Source of the DNA: Lachnospiraceae bacterium UBA7784
GTDB taxonomy: Bacteria > Bacillota > Clostridia > Lachnospirales > Lachnospiraceae
NCBI GenBank assembly: GCA_002480925.1
Contig: DLDA01000012.1
Span: 687 to 62,023, forward strand
Direction: 5' to 3'
Length of the DNA stretch: 61,337 nt
This document shows, in pieces, positions 8,807-17,359 of this stretch. Within the stretch, counting starts at the first letter, position 1, and each line of letters opens with the position of its first letter. The notes under the pieces are model-generated. The model searched no databases. It saw only the letters and a program-made list of their open reading frames with translations, and had not been told where the DNA came from. The position numbers and the translations under genes are program-made.

Positions 8807-10387
8807 TTAGATCTCCAGCAGTCCCGCATACTCCTTCAGTGCATCCGACATATCTCCTGCGAGGACCTTCTTTGCGAGGGTCTTGCCGAGCTGGACGCCT
8901 TCCTGGTCGAAGCTGTTGACATTCCAGAGGAAGCCCTGGAACATTACCTTGTTCTCGAAATGGGCAAGAAGCGCACCGAGTGCCTCAGGAGTAAGTCTTT
9001 CTCCTACTATGATGCTTGAAGGTCTTCCTCCCTTGAAATTCTTGTTCAGGTCCTCGTCCTCCTTACCGCAGGCGAAGGCTATGATCTGTGCAGCCACATT
9101 GGCCTTTAGCTTCTGCTGGCTTGTAGAGCCCTGGATAGTGACATCGTTTTCAAGCTGACTGTCCTTGAATCCGATGAACTGAAGCGGTACTATATCCGTT
9201 CCCTGATGGAGAAGCTGATAGAAGGAATGCTGTCCATTGGTTCCCGGCTCACCGAAGATGACCGGTCCGGTAGGGTATGAAAGGCTTTCCTTGAATCTGT
9301 TTACCGACTTACCATTTGACTCCATATCGAGCTGCTGGAGATGAGCCGGGAAACGTGAAAGCGCCTGAGAGTACGGAAGGATAGCCGTGCTTGGATATCC
9401 AAGGACATTTCTCTCATAGACACCGATCAGGGCATCGAGCATATCCGGATTCTTCATAGGATCAGCCTCTTTGGCGAGCTTGTCCTCCTCGGCTGCCCCG
9501 TTTAAGAAGGCTGCGAATACCTCCGGTCCGAATGCAAGTGAGAGGACTGCGCCACCGACTGCCGATGTAGATGAATATCTGCCGCCGATGTAGTCATCCA
9601 TATAGAAGGCTGCCAGGTAATCCGGGCTGTCTGCAAGCGGAGAGGTCTCACTGGTGACAGCTATCATATGCTTTGAAGGATCGAGTCCGTCCTTCTTCAG
9701 TGCATCCATAACGAATGACTGGTTGGTAAGCGTCTCAAGAGTCGTTCCTGACTTGGATACAAGGATAAAGATGGCATGAGCCACATCCACCTCAGCAAGA
9801 ACTGCAGAAGCGTCATCAGGATCTACATTGCTGATGAAGTGAGCATCCATAAGGAACTTGCCGTTCTTTTTTGCCCAGTTCTCAAGTGCTATATACATGG
9901 CACGCGGACCTAAGTCACTTCCGCCGATTCCGATCTGTACGACCGATGTGAACTTCTCTCCGGCCTCATTTACTATCTCGCCCTTATGTACCTTGTCGGC
10001 GAAATCAGCTATCCTCTTCTGCTGCTCCACATAGAAGCTTCTCTTGTCAGCTCCGTCAGCAACTACGGCGTCGCCTAGCTGACCTCTGGTCAGATGGTGG
10101 AGGACAAGTCTGTTCTCTCCTGTATTTATGACTGCGCCATTATAGAGCTCCTTGAACTTGTCAGCGAGCTGCGCCTCATTTGCAAGAGCTGAAAGGCTCC
10201 TTAATATATCATCATCTACCTGCTTTGCGGCATAATCATATGTAAAGCCTGCTGCCATAGGGATCTGATACTTCTTTACCCTTCCGGCTCCCTCTTCTCC
10301 GCTCATAACAGACTTCAGATCTACAGGGGAAGACTGCTGCAGCTCTTTGAATGATGCTAAAGTGTCCAGATTATTCCAGTTAGTCAT
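8807..10387 (-). CDS. pgi: Glucose-6-phosphate isomerase
   Basis: This enzyme interconverts glucose 6-phosphate and fructose 6-phosphate in the cytoplasm. The 526 residues fit the longer PGI subfamily. Visible motifs are the phosphate-binding S-K-S-G-T-T-L-E-T, the G-G-R-Y-S-S-T-S-A-V-G signature, the F-G-E-P-G-T-N-G-Q-H-S-F-Y-Q segment with catalytic Glu and His, and N-S-F-D-Q-E-G-V-Q-L-G-K near the C-terminus. A GGAGGT ribosome binding site precedes the ATG. The gene is monocistronic, with its own terminator, and is divergent from murG. Its product links the sugar phosphates made from cellobiose, starch and glycogen by other genes in this window to glycolysis. Confidence 0.96.
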   Translation of the reverse strand: MTNWNNLDTLASFKELQQSSPVDLKSVMSGEEGAGRVKKYQIPMAAGFTYDYAAKQVDDDILRSLSALANEAQLADKFKELYNGAVINTGENRLVLHHLTRGQLGDAVVADGADKRSFYVEQQKRIADFADKVHKGEIVNEAGEKFTSVVQIGIGGSDLGPRAMYIALENWAKKNGKFLMDAHFISNVDPDDASAVLAEVDVAHAIFILVSKSGTTLETLTNQSFVMDALKKDGLDPSKHMIAVTSETSPLADSPDYLAAFYMDDYIGGRYSSTSAVGGAVLSLAFGPEVFAAFLNGAAEEDKLAKEADPMKNPDMLDALIGVYERNVLGYPSTAILPYSQALSRFPAHLQQLDMESNGKSVNRFKESLSYPTGPVIFGEPGTNGQHSFYQLLHQGTDIVPLQFIGFKDSQLENDVTIQGSTSQQKLKANVAAQIIAFACGKEDEDLNKNFKGGRPSSIIVGERLTPEALGALLAHFENKVMFQGFLWNVNSFDQEGVQLGKTLAKKVLAGDMSDALKEYAGLLEI

Positions 10388-10628
10388 TTATTCTACCTCC
10401 AGTAAATGTCTCTTGACATTTTCAGAATGCATTGTATCATAAAAATGTTGGTTTGAATATACCAACTTTAAAAAAAACACGAAAATTTAACTTTTCGTAT
10501 TTTTTTGACTTTTCTGAAAATCGTCCCCGTTGCGCAGGCCATACGGTTTCATTTTATCAGACATGAGGCATGACCATCTAGTGTTACGAGGCGAGTTTAA
10601 GAAGCTTTGATTGTGAAAGGTTATTATA

Positions 10629-11702
10629 ATGTCTAAGATCATTCTTACCGGTGGCGGCACTGCCGGCCATGTGACTCCAAATATCGCTCTGATCCCGGCT
10701 CTCAGGGAGGCCGGCTTCACTCCGGTCTATATAGGCTCCTACAATGGTATAGAAAAGGACCTGATCACAAAAGAGGGCCTTGAGTATCACGGTATAAGCT
10801 CCGGCAAGCTCCGCCGTTACTTTGACTGGAAGAACTTCTCGGATCCCTTCCGTGTACTGAGGGGCTATGCCCAGGCCAGATCTCTTCTGAAGAGGATTCG
10901 TCCGGCTGTCGTATTCAGCAAGGGAGGCTTCGTCTCTGTGCCTGTAGTGCTTGCTGCCAAATCCCTTCATATACCGGCTATTCTCCATGAGTCAGACATG
11001 ACCCCGGGTCTTGCAAACAGGATCGCCATGAAGGGCGCTGTAAAGATCTGCTGCAATTTTCCTGAGACCCTTTCCTATCTTCCTGAGGGCAAAGGAGTCC
11101 TTACTGGCTCTCCTATAAGACAGGCCCTTCTCCATGGAAGCAGGGATAAGGCCCTTGAGTTCACCGGCCTGACCGGCGCCAGGCCGCTCCTGCTTATAAT
11201 CGGAGGATCGCTTGGCTCTGTCTTTATCAATAATGCTGTAAGGGGAGCTCTTGATGACCTGCTACGCGATTTCGAGATAATCCATCTTTGCGGAAAAGGA
11301 AATCTTGACCCCACGCTTGACGGCAGGAGCGGCTATGTCCAGTATGAGTACATTAGCAAGGAGCTTCCTGATCTTTTCGCTGCTGCCGACCTTGTGATCT
11401 CAAGAGCCGGCGCCAATGCCATCTGCGAGCTTCTGGCCCTGAGGAAGCCTAATATCCTTATCCCTCTGTCAAGAAACGCATCTCGCGGAGACCAGATCCT
11501 AAACGCCGCCTCCTTTGCAAAGCAGGGCTTCTCATATGTGATAGAGGAGGAAGATGTGACTGAGAAGACTCTTACTGATGCCATACATCATGTTACATCA
11601 CACAGGGACGAATATATAAAGGCCATGTCAGACAGCGCCCAGATGGACCCGATCCAAAAGATAGTTGCTATTATAAAGGAAGCAGCAGATAAACAGGGCT
11701 AA
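10629..11702 (+). CDS. murG: MurG, lipid II-forming N-acetylglucosaminyltransferase
   Basis: MurG transfers GlcNAc from UDP-GlcNAc to lipid I on the inner face of the membrane, giving lipid II. The 357 residues match the usual length. Near the N-terminus is the glycine-rich G-G-G-T-A-G-H loop (residues 8-14), followed by S-K-G-G-F-V-S-V-P, H-E-S-D and G-L-A-N. The C-terminal half has G-G-S-L-G-S and the UDP-sugar site S-R-A-G-A-N-A-I-C-E-L, with L-I-P-L then G-D-Q. The gene stands apart from any division/cell-wall cluster here, which is not rare in Lachnospiraceae. Its 3' end overlaps the convergent GH114-like gene by four bases. Confidence 0.93.
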   Translation: MSKIILTGGGTAGHVTPNIALIPALREAGFTPVYIGSYNGIEKDLITKEGLEYHGISSGKLRRYFDWKNFSDPFRVLRGYAQARSLLKRIRPAVVFSKGGFVSVPVVLAAKSLHIPAILHESDMTPGLANRIAMKGAVKICCNFPETLSYLPEGKGVLTGSPIRQALLHGSRDKALEFTGLTGARPLLLIIGGSLGSVFINNAVRGALDDLLRDFEIIHLCGKGNLDPTLDGRSGYVQYEYISKELPDLFAAADLVISRAGANAICELLALRKPNILIPLSRNASRGDQILNAASFAKQGFSYVIEEEDVTEKTLTDAIHHVTSHRDEYIKAMSDSAQMDPIQKIVAIIKEAADKQG

Positions 11703-12592
11703 AGGTCCAGTCTGATATCATGCGCATCATACCAGATGAAGCCATTCCTGGCACAATATGAGCCTATCTGCTTTCTCATATCCTCTCCGGCCCGGTATTC
11801 GATCAGGAATACCTTAAGGCCGGCCTTTCTGGCTCTGGCGAGATAGCTCTTATAATATTCCCTTACGTTTTTTTTCTGCCTGCAGTACCTGTATCTTGTC
11901 TTATTATCACTTTTTCTTATGAATACTGTTCTTGTAAAGACAGACTCCTGACATATACCATCGAAGGCGACCTGGCCCTTTTTTATGGCCTGACTCACAA
12001 AGGTATCGCCTCCATTTACTATGATGCTCATATCATAAGCCTTTAGTCCGCTAAGGATAGAGACAAGGCCCTGATAGATATCCTCAGTATGGTAATGGTA
12101 ATATACGTCTGCATTATCTACGAAAAATCCATCAAGTCCAATAGAACTGTAATACTCTCCTCTGTCCCTTATCAGAAAATCCTGCCAGGCAGTATCTGCC
12201 ACATCGATCCAGTACTCATCTTCCCAGCCCTGATATGCTCCAAGCCTTAATTCCCTGTAGCTGTCATAGTAGGACCTGCATGTCTCTATAGAGCCTGTAT
12301 TCAGATATCCGTATACCCTGACTCCCTTTCTATGAAGCTTTCTTATATCCGATTTATGAAATTCATCCGGATCTATCACCACTGTACTGTAGGAATACAT
12401 GCGGCTAAGCTTCTCTCTGCCTGCTGCCGTAAATACCCCGAAATCCTTCTTGTCTGCGGCTTGAGAGGTCAGGGGCAGGCAAAAAAGAAGGGCTGCCGCC
12501 ATAAAGATAAAGCAGAGCCCGGCCCTTCCCTGGCGTCTTCTCACTGCGCTAGTTTCTCTGCGATCTCTCTTATCTGATCCTCCAAAAAACAT
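11699..12592 (-). CDS. Secreted GH114-like (endo-alpha-1,4-polygalactosaminidase family) protein
   Basis: This 297-residue protein has a hydrophobic export segment at about residues 27-43 ending L-T-S-Q-A-A-D. The TIM-barrel pattern of the GH114/TM1410 family follows: V-V-I-D-P-D, V-R-V-Y-G-Y-L-N-T-G-S-I-E, W-I-D-V-A-D, G-L-D-G-F-F-V-D-N-A-D and I-V-N-G-G. The acidic residues in the last strands are the likely catalytic ones. Family members are predicted to cut galactosamine-containing polysaccharides; the substrate here is unknown. The first ~16 codons lie over a decayed copy of the 3' end of the HIT gene read in another frame, so the true start could be further in. The ATG at 12592 has a GGAGA site upstream. 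Confidence 0.75.
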   Translation of the reverse strand: MFFGGSDKRDRRETSAVRRRQGRAGLCFIFMAAALLFCLPLTSQAADKKDFGVFTAAGREKLSRMYSYSTVVIDPDEFHKSDIRKLHRKGVRVYGYLNTGSIETCRSYYDSYRELRLGAYQGWEDEYWIDVADTAWQDFLIRDRGEYYSSIGLDGFFVDNADVYYHYHTEDIYQGLVSILSGLKAYDMSIIVNGGDTFVSQAIKKGQVAFDGICQESVFTRTVFIRKSDNKTRYRYCRQKKNVREYYKSYLARARKAGLKVFLIEYRAGEDMRKQIGSYCARNGFIWYDAHDIRLDL

Positions 12593-12685
12593 ACTATCTC
12601 TCCATAATCCTGCAGGATATTAAAGCCGTCATGGCTCAGGACATCCACATATACCTAGCCACTGTTTGTAGTTTACCACAAGGGC
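12540..12685 (-). pseudogene. Remnant copy of the HIT gene region, collapsed by deletions
   Basis: Three blocks match the HIT locus further right. 12540-12582 equals the last 14 codons of the HIT gene (15846-15888) with one difference. 12606-12647 resembles its middle (16001-16042). 12658-12685 resembles the flank at 17313-17340. The blocks keep order and strand but the DNA between them is gone. The remnant cannot code for a HIT protein. It shows that this locus was once duplicated and that the ABC transporter genes lie between the two copies. Confidence 0.75.
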
Positions 12686-12791
12686 AGCTTCCTGTATAAT
12701 ACAAATTTTCACGAAACGCACTGTTAATAAGAGAGAAAGTAGTGTAAAATACATTCGTGATGGCTAAACTAATCAAGCAGTCAGATCAGGA

Positions 12792-13826
12792 GTGAATTTT
12801 GGAAAAATGCAGAAAAACTCAAAGAGCATCATGCTTATCGTGATTTTCGTAATCAGTATCAGCATTTTTATCTTTGCCTACCAAGCCCTGACATATAAAC
12901 ACTACTATCCTAAAAAGCATTGTGAAATAATGTCAGAAAATACAGCTGAATATGTATTAGGTCCGGGAAAGCATAAGATCTCGGATATCAGAAGAGCTCT
13001 GGCCGGTACAAATACCAGATATTGCATTGTATCCGAAACATCAGGCTCAAAAGCAATAGAATTCAGTAAGGAAAACATCGGAAAGCTCAAGATATCCGGA
13101 GATATCGATGAATACAATACAGATGATGATGTAGCACTCTTAAGTCAGGATCATTTACAGATGATGACCCTGGTCGGAGATAAGATGTATATCATTTCGG
13201 GCGGAATCAGATACAAGGTGATAGGGCTCTATGAAGATACTACCGACGACGCCTTAAAGAAAACGCCATATTATACAAGCATCAATGCCAGGAGCAGAAA
13301 GGAATATTATTTCAACGGCTCTGGAGATTACCTTGTAGTGGATTTTACTAATCGCAAGAGGCTGGATGCTTATGCCAGAAAAATAGCAGGGAAATTAGAT
13401 GCATTATCATATCATCTGGATGCTACAAACAGCCTGATAGACAGCACCCTTGCTTTTTCTTCGGTAATTGGTGTCTGTGCGCTGCTGATATTTTTGAATT
13501 GTATTGGATTTATCAGATCCTGGGAGGACTCATACTCGGAGGAGTTTACAGTCAGAAAAAGAGTCGGCGGTACTGACTTCAGCAATAATGTAATACTCAT
13601 TATCAGGTTTATCAAATTGCTTGCCGTGTCAGCAATACTGGCGATAGCTGTATCATCCCTTGCATTTGTACTTCTTGGAAACAGCTTATGGCTTTCCGAT
13701 ATCAGACTTACGTTTGGGATTGGACTACATTTCTATCCAGTCATGCTTGCTGTCATGTCAATCCTAATTCCTGGTATTCTGGTAACAGAGATACAGTACC
13801 TGGCAAAAAGGAAGAAATATGTTTAA
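12792..13826 (+). CDS. FtsX/MacB-type ABC transporter permease (first subunit)
   Basis: This 344-residue membrane protein has the layout of MacB/FtsX permeases: one N-terminal membrane helix (about residues 12-32), a roughly 200-residue extracellular domain, and three helices in the C-terminal third with the family-like E-F-T-V-R-K-R-V-G-G-T segment between them. It overlaps the next permease by eight bases. Such systems usually move peptides or lipids, or act as mechanotransmission devices, rather than import nutrients. The GTG at 12792 or the ATG at 12807 could be the start; neither has an ideally spaced ribosome binding site, although AGGAG lies at 12788-12792. Confidence 0.8.
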   Translation: MNFGKMQKNSKSIMLIVIFVISISIFIFAYQALTYKHYYPKKHCEIMSENTAEYVLGPGKHKISDIRRALAGTNTRYCIVSETSGSKAIEFSKENIGKLKISGDIDEYNTDDDVALLSQDHLQMMTLVGDKMYIISGGIRYKVIGLYEDTTDDALKKTPYYTSINARSRKEYYFNGSGDYLVVDFTNRKRLDAYARKIAGKLDALSYHLDATNSLIDSTLAFSSVIGVCALLIFLNCIGFIRSWEDSYSEEFTVRKRVGGTDFSNNVILIIRFIKLLAVSAILAIAVSSLAFVLLGNSLWLSDIRLTFGIGLHFYPVMLAVMSILIPGILVTEIQYLAKRKKYV

Positions 13827-14940
13827 GAACATCAGGTTTTGCTTCGAACATATAAGATTAAATGCTCTCGATTTTGTCTTCAAAACAATTGAGACAACCA
13901 TTGCGTTCTTGCTGATATCAGGATTTGTCACTACATCCTTGAATTACAGGGATTATGGTAACCAGATAAAGGGTCTGATGAAGAATGCAGACCTGATGAC
14001 TGTCAATGTTTTGAATTCCGAATCTGTACAGGATACGAAAAAAAACTATAAGAACCTACGGCGAATATATGACATGCTCAGGTCAATACCAGGTACACTT
14101 ATTGTTAATAATGAATATCCGGTAACGATCAACGAGACATATACTGAAAGATATCAGGTTACGGATAATTTTTTTGACAGTTATGGGATACATGTGACAG
14201 ATCCCGTAAATAACTGGAAGGAAAGATTCAGAAGTGATGATTCAGGAAGAAAATATCTGTTAGCCGGAAATTCTTTCAAAAAAACGTACAATACCGGTGA
14301 TCTTATAGATATTCAGGGAGAAGCATATCAGATCATAGGTTTTATTGAAAGCGGATCCTCTGTTGCTCTTCCGATGCAGGATTATCAGAGTGAAAGTCTT
14401 GACAAGGCAATTATCACTCCTATATACGATGGGGAAATTGCAGCGAGTGATCTGATTTCATATATCAGAAGCATTACGGTACCATCGAAAGAAGCAGAGG
14501 CTCTTTTAGATGTAAAAAGATATAATCTGAAAAACGCAGTGCTTGAACTTGATATTTTAAGCTGCCGGGATCAGATGAAAAAAGTCAGAAAAGCTGTTAT
14601 CGAAAAAGAGGTGTATTATGGGATCATTGCTCTGGTATTTATATTTTTCTCTGTTATGAGTATGCTCTGTATGATATTACAGATGATAACGGATTACGGC
14701 CGGGAATATGCTATAAATATCATGTGTGGTGCACAAAAAAATGATATCACAGTACGGATAATACTTGAGGCCAGCATGATGCTTTCGATATCTCTTGGCC
14801 TTTCACTGATCGCTGGAGTTAATGCCGGATTTGCTGTGGATGCACTTGTATCAATCCTTTATATCGGTATGATAGTATTGATAACAGCATACAAGATCAG
14901 ATATTATTCTCCTGGAGAAAATTTGAGGAGTGTTGAATGA
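13819..14940 (+). CDS. FtsX/MacB-type ABC transporter permease (second subunit)
   Basis: This 373-residue permease has the same plan as its upstream partner: an N-terminal membrane helix (about residues 25-43), a large extracellular domain, then three C-terminal helices with the cytoplasmic E-Y-A-I-N-I-M-C-G-A segment typical of the family. Overlaps on both sides (eight bases with the first permease, ATGA with the ATPase) show a translationally coupled operon. The two permeases probably form a heterodimer on the ATPase dimer. The substrate is unknown. A+T content appears higher than in neighbouring minus-strand genes, which hints at acquisition. Confidence 0.8.
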   Translation: MFKNIRFCFEHIRLNALDFVFKTIETTIAFLLISGFVTTSLNYRDYGNQIKGLMKNADLMTVNVLNSESVQDTKKNYKNLRRIYDMLRSIPGTLIVNNEYPVTINETYTERYQVTDNFFDSYGIHVTDPVNNWKERFRSDDSGRKYLLAGNSFKKTYNTGDLIDIQGEAYQIIGFIESGSSVALPMQDYQSESLDKAIITPIYDGEIAASDLISYIRSITVPSKEAEALLDVKRYNLKNAVLELDILSCRDQMKKVRKAVIEKEVYYGIIALVFIFFSVMSMLCMILQMITDYGREYAINIMCGAQKNDITVRIILEASMMLSISLGLSLIAGVNAGFAVDALVSILYIGMIVLITAYKIRYYSPGENLRSVE

Positions 14941-15608
14941 TAACTCTAAAGAATATACATAAAACATATGGAAAAGGAAACAATAGACTTGAAGCTCTGA
15001 AGGGTGTTGACCTGACAATAAATACCGGAGAAATGCTCGCGATCATGGGAGCTTCAGGTTCCGGGAAGACTACTCTTTTGAATATTATTGGCACAATAGA
15101 CAGACCGACATCAGGAGAGTATTATATAGACTCTGTGAGAATGGACGAATTAAGCGTAAAGGAGATGGCTGTATTCAGGAACAGGGTCTTTGGATTTGTG
15201 ATGCAGGACTACTCTCTTATTTCTCACTATTCAGCCATAAAGAATATAATGCTTCCGCTGCATTACATAAAGCTTAGCCGAGCCGAAAAAAAGCTTCGGG
15301 TAATGCGTTTGATCGAGGCCATGAAGCTGGAAAACAGAAAGGATGCACTTCCTTCACAAATGTCTGGTGGGCAGAAACAGAGAGTGGCTATTGCGAGAGC
15401 ACTGGTGAATGATGCGAATATCCTTTTGTGTGATGAGCCGACAGGCGCGCTGGATTCAGTTACTGCAATGGAGATCATGTCTATCCTGAAAAAATTAAAC
15501 TCGGAAGGCAGAACAGTGGTAATAGTAACTCATGATCAAAGCATAGCAAAAAAATGTGACCGGATAGTGGAAATCAAGGATGGGATCATATTCAACAAAG
15601 CAAACTAA
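14937..15608 (+). CDS. ABC transporter ATPase, LolD/MacB type
   Basis: This 223-residue ATPase energises the two preceding permeases. Walker A is G-A-S-G-S-G-K-T (about residues 38-45), the Q-loop lies in V-M-Q-D-Y, the signature is M-S-G-G-Q-K-Q-R-V-A-I-A-R-A-L, Walker B is I-L-L-C-D-E-P-T-G-A-L-D, and the H-loop is V-V-I-V-T-H-D. The length and the A-L-D-S motif fit the LolD/MacB/BceA group of exporters and antimicrobial-peptide sensors. No two-component system lies next to it, so a Bce-type peptide detoxification role is not supported by context. A small ORF follows 24 bases later. Confidence 0.92.
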   Translation: MITLKNIHKTYGKGNNRLEALKGVDLTINTGEMLAIMGASGSGKTTLLNIIGTIDRPTSGEYYIDSVRMDELSVKEMAVFRNRVFGFVMQDYSLISHYSAIKNIMLPLHYIKLSRAEKKLRVMRLIEAMKLENRKDALPSQMSGGQKQRVAIARALVNDANILLCDEPTGALDSVTAMEIMSILKKLNSEGRTVVIVTHDQSIAKKCDRIVEIKDGIIFNKAN

Positions 15609-15632
15609 AGCATATTTAAAAAAGGAGCAAAA

Positions 15633-15725
15633 ATGAGAAGAACATTATCAGCAGCTTTGGTTATTTCAGCAGTCTGGTATCCGCTGATCCATAATATACT
15701 TTGCTGTTTGAATCCATTACATTAA
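15633..15725 (+). CDS. Possible 30-residue peptide after the ABC transporter
   Basis: This short ORF begins M-R-R-T-L-S-A-A-L-V-I-S-A-V-W and ends with a C-C-L-N-P-L-H tail. It is preceded by AAAAAGGAGCAAAA, one of the best ribosome binding sites in the region, and followed by a terminator-like hairpin, so it is probably the last gene of the transporter operon. The peptide has two arginines at the start, a hydrophobic middle and a double cysteine near the end, as seen in small membrane peptides or precursors of signalling peptides. No family is recognised. It may be the transporter's cargo or a regulator of it; both are inference. Confidence 0.5.
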   Translation: MRRTLSAALVISAVWYPLIHNILCCLNPLH

Positions 15726-15754
15726 GTGGATTTGAATAGGCTTAATGAATCTGA

Positions 15755-15790
15755 ATATTCCTGCAAATCTCTGCAGGAATATCCACATGT
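15755..15790 (+). terminator. Hairpin closing the ABC transporter operon
   Basis: An 11-base perfect stem (ATATTCCTGCA / TGCAGGAATAT) with a six-base loop lies 30 bases after the small ORF. The following bases are only moderately T-rich, so termination strength is uncertain. Confidence 0.6.
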
Positions 15791-15846
15791 ATTCATATTT
15801 TGCCTGCCAGCATTTTTCTTGAGTAGAACCCTCCCCTGTCTTTTTC

Positions 15847-16269
15847 TCACTGCGCTAGCTTCTCTGCGATCTCTCTTATCTGATCCTCTGAAAGGTCTGC
15901 ATGTGTAAAGCCAAGAAGTCCCTTATTGTTCGGAGCTTCCTTGTATCTCGGGATCAGATGAAGGTGGAAATGAAATACTGACTGACCTGCGATCTCACCG
16001 TTATTCTGCAGGATATTGAAGCCGTCACAGCCCAGGACATCCTTCATATGTATGGCAAGCTTCTTTGCAAGAATAAAAATAGCTGCCGTCTCCTTATCTC
16101 CCAGCTCAAATATGTTGGCATAATGATTCTTCGGAAGGATAAGGGCATGTCCCCGGCTCACCGGATCTGCATCAAGGATCACTGTGAACAGGTCGTCCTC
16201 ATATATCTTATTGGTCGGGATGATCCCGTTTGCAAGCTTGCAGAAAATGCAGTTATCATCTGTCTTCAT
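15847..16269 (-). CDS. HIT-family (Hint-like) nucleotide hydrolase
   Basis: This 140-residue histidine-triad protein carries the active-site motif H-F-H-L-H-L near residue 99, preceded by the Hint-like N-terminus C-I-F-C-K-L-A-N-G-I-I-P-T with a possible zinc pair C-x-x-C. Such enzymes hydrolyse nucleoside phosphoramidates, dinucleoside polyphosphates or adenylated intermediates. The L-D-A-D-P-V-S-R-G-H segment is typical. The gene is followed on the minus strand by the convergent ABC operon, and a decayed duplicate of its 3' half lies at 12.5 kb. Confidence 0.9.
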   Translation of the reverse strand: MKTDDNCIFCKLANGIIPTNKIYEDDLFTVILDADPVSRGHALILPKNHYANIFELGDKETAAIFILAKKLAIHMKDVLGCDGFNILQNNGEIAGQSVFHFHLHLIPRYKEAPNNKGLLGFTHADLSEDQIREIAEKLAQ

Positions 16270-16299
16270 CGTAAAACCTCCTGTGTCATATACATAAAG

Positions 16300-17289
16300 C
16301 TAAAACTGAAATATCTGGTCAAGTGTCCTCAGGTCAGCAAAGGTACCTCTGGCACTCATATCACCTGTATTGAAGGCTCTCTGGAAGGTTTCCCTGCCTG
16401 AGGTGATCTCATTCATAGCGCCCTCTGAAAGATGGATAACGACCTTTGCATCGTCTCCATTTCCATACTCAGCACTTATCTGATCGTCCTTTGCCCGTAT
16501 CACAAGCGGCTGATCCCTGCCCTCTATATGAAAGGCAGCAGTCATGTCAAGTCCATCCTCTCCATGAAAATGCGACTGGAAGGCATTTATAAACTCTGTC
16601 TCAGCCTTCTCTGCATTCTCTCCGAGCAGATTGCGATAAATGGATGAAAGGTCGCTTATATCCTTCTTCTGCTGTGCTACATAGGCATCATCAGAGACAT
16701 ATTCCGAAAGCTGCTCGCTTTCCTGGGGAGTAAGCTGCATGGTCCTTGTACGAAGCACCGACCGTCTGACTGCCTGGTTGCTGCCCGGAAGGGACCTTGC
16801 GTGGGACGAAATCGTCCGGTAGAGATTCTCGGCTCTCTTCTCTATTATCCTGTGGTATTCAGGATTGTCACGAAGCTCCGAAGTCCTTTCGACATAGCCG
16901 CATAATCCGCCGCAAAGCTGACCTCCAAGTATCTGCCAGGCATTCTCCAGAGTAAGCACGGCTTCCCTCTCTCCATATGTAGTGGAAATAACGACCGGCT
17001 GCATATATATACCGGCTATCTCCTCCTTGTCACCGTAGAACCAGCATGCGTCAAGGAACTGGGTCATATAGCCCCCGATCCCCAGCCACTCAACTGTGGT
17101 CGCAAGGATTATCCCATCGACTCCCTTCAGTGTAGAAGGAAGTGTCGAGATCGAATTCTTAGCTTCGTATATATTGTACCTCTTCACCTCTACCCTGAGC
17201 TCACCTAAGACCTTCTCGATCTGTGAAAGCACATAAATAGTAGGATCGTCAAGTACCCCTCTGCCTCCATAGTATATATTTATCTTCAT
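16300..17289 (-). CDS. Flavodoxin-fold reductase fused to an SCP2 lipid-binding domain
   Basis: This 329-residue two-domain protein has an N-terminal half (about 1-180) that resembles NAD(P)H-dependent FMN reductases: M-K-I-N-I-Y-Y-G-G, then G-I-I-L-A-T-T-V-E-W with an M-x-x-F-L-D-x-x-W-F-Y-G segment. The C-terminal ~110 residues resemble an SCP2 sterol-carrier domain (D-M-T-A-A-F-H-I-E-G..., V-V-I-H-L-S-E-G-A-M-N-E-I-T-S-G). The combination suggests redox work on a hydrophobic molecule, but the substrate is unknown. I chose the ATG at 17289 because GGAGG lies ten bases upstream; the ORF could extend 18 bases further. Confidence 0.7.
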   Translation of the reverse strand: MKINIYYGGRGVLDDPTIYVLSQIEKVLGELRVEVKRYNIYEAKNSISTLPSTLKGVDGIILATTVEWLGIGGYMTQFLDACWFYGDKEEIAGIYMQPVVISTTYGEREAVLTLENAWQILGGQLCGGLCGYVERTSELRDNPEYHRIIEKRAENLYRTISSHARSLPGSNQAVRRSVLRTRTMQLTPQESEQLSEYVSDDAYVAQQKKDISDLSSIYRNLLGENAEKAETEFINAFQSHFHGEDGLDMTAAFHIEGRDQPLVIRAKDDQISAEYGNGDDAKVVIHLSEGAMNEITSGRETFQRAFNTGDMSARGTFADLRTLDQIFQF

Positions 17290-17359
17290 AGATATGACAC
17301 CCTCCATGTCTGTGGCAACTGTTTATAGTTTACCACAAAGGGAGGCTATTTCAAATACA

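Noticed and set aside
10479..10508. AT-rich hairpin (ACGAAAA / TTTTCGT with T-runs on both sides)
   Set aside because: It looks like a terminator but lies between two divergent genes where no transcript should end; it may be chance in AT-rich DNA.
10584..10988. 134-residue minus-strand ORF over murG
   Set aside because: Antisense to the start of murG, with no domain or binding site.
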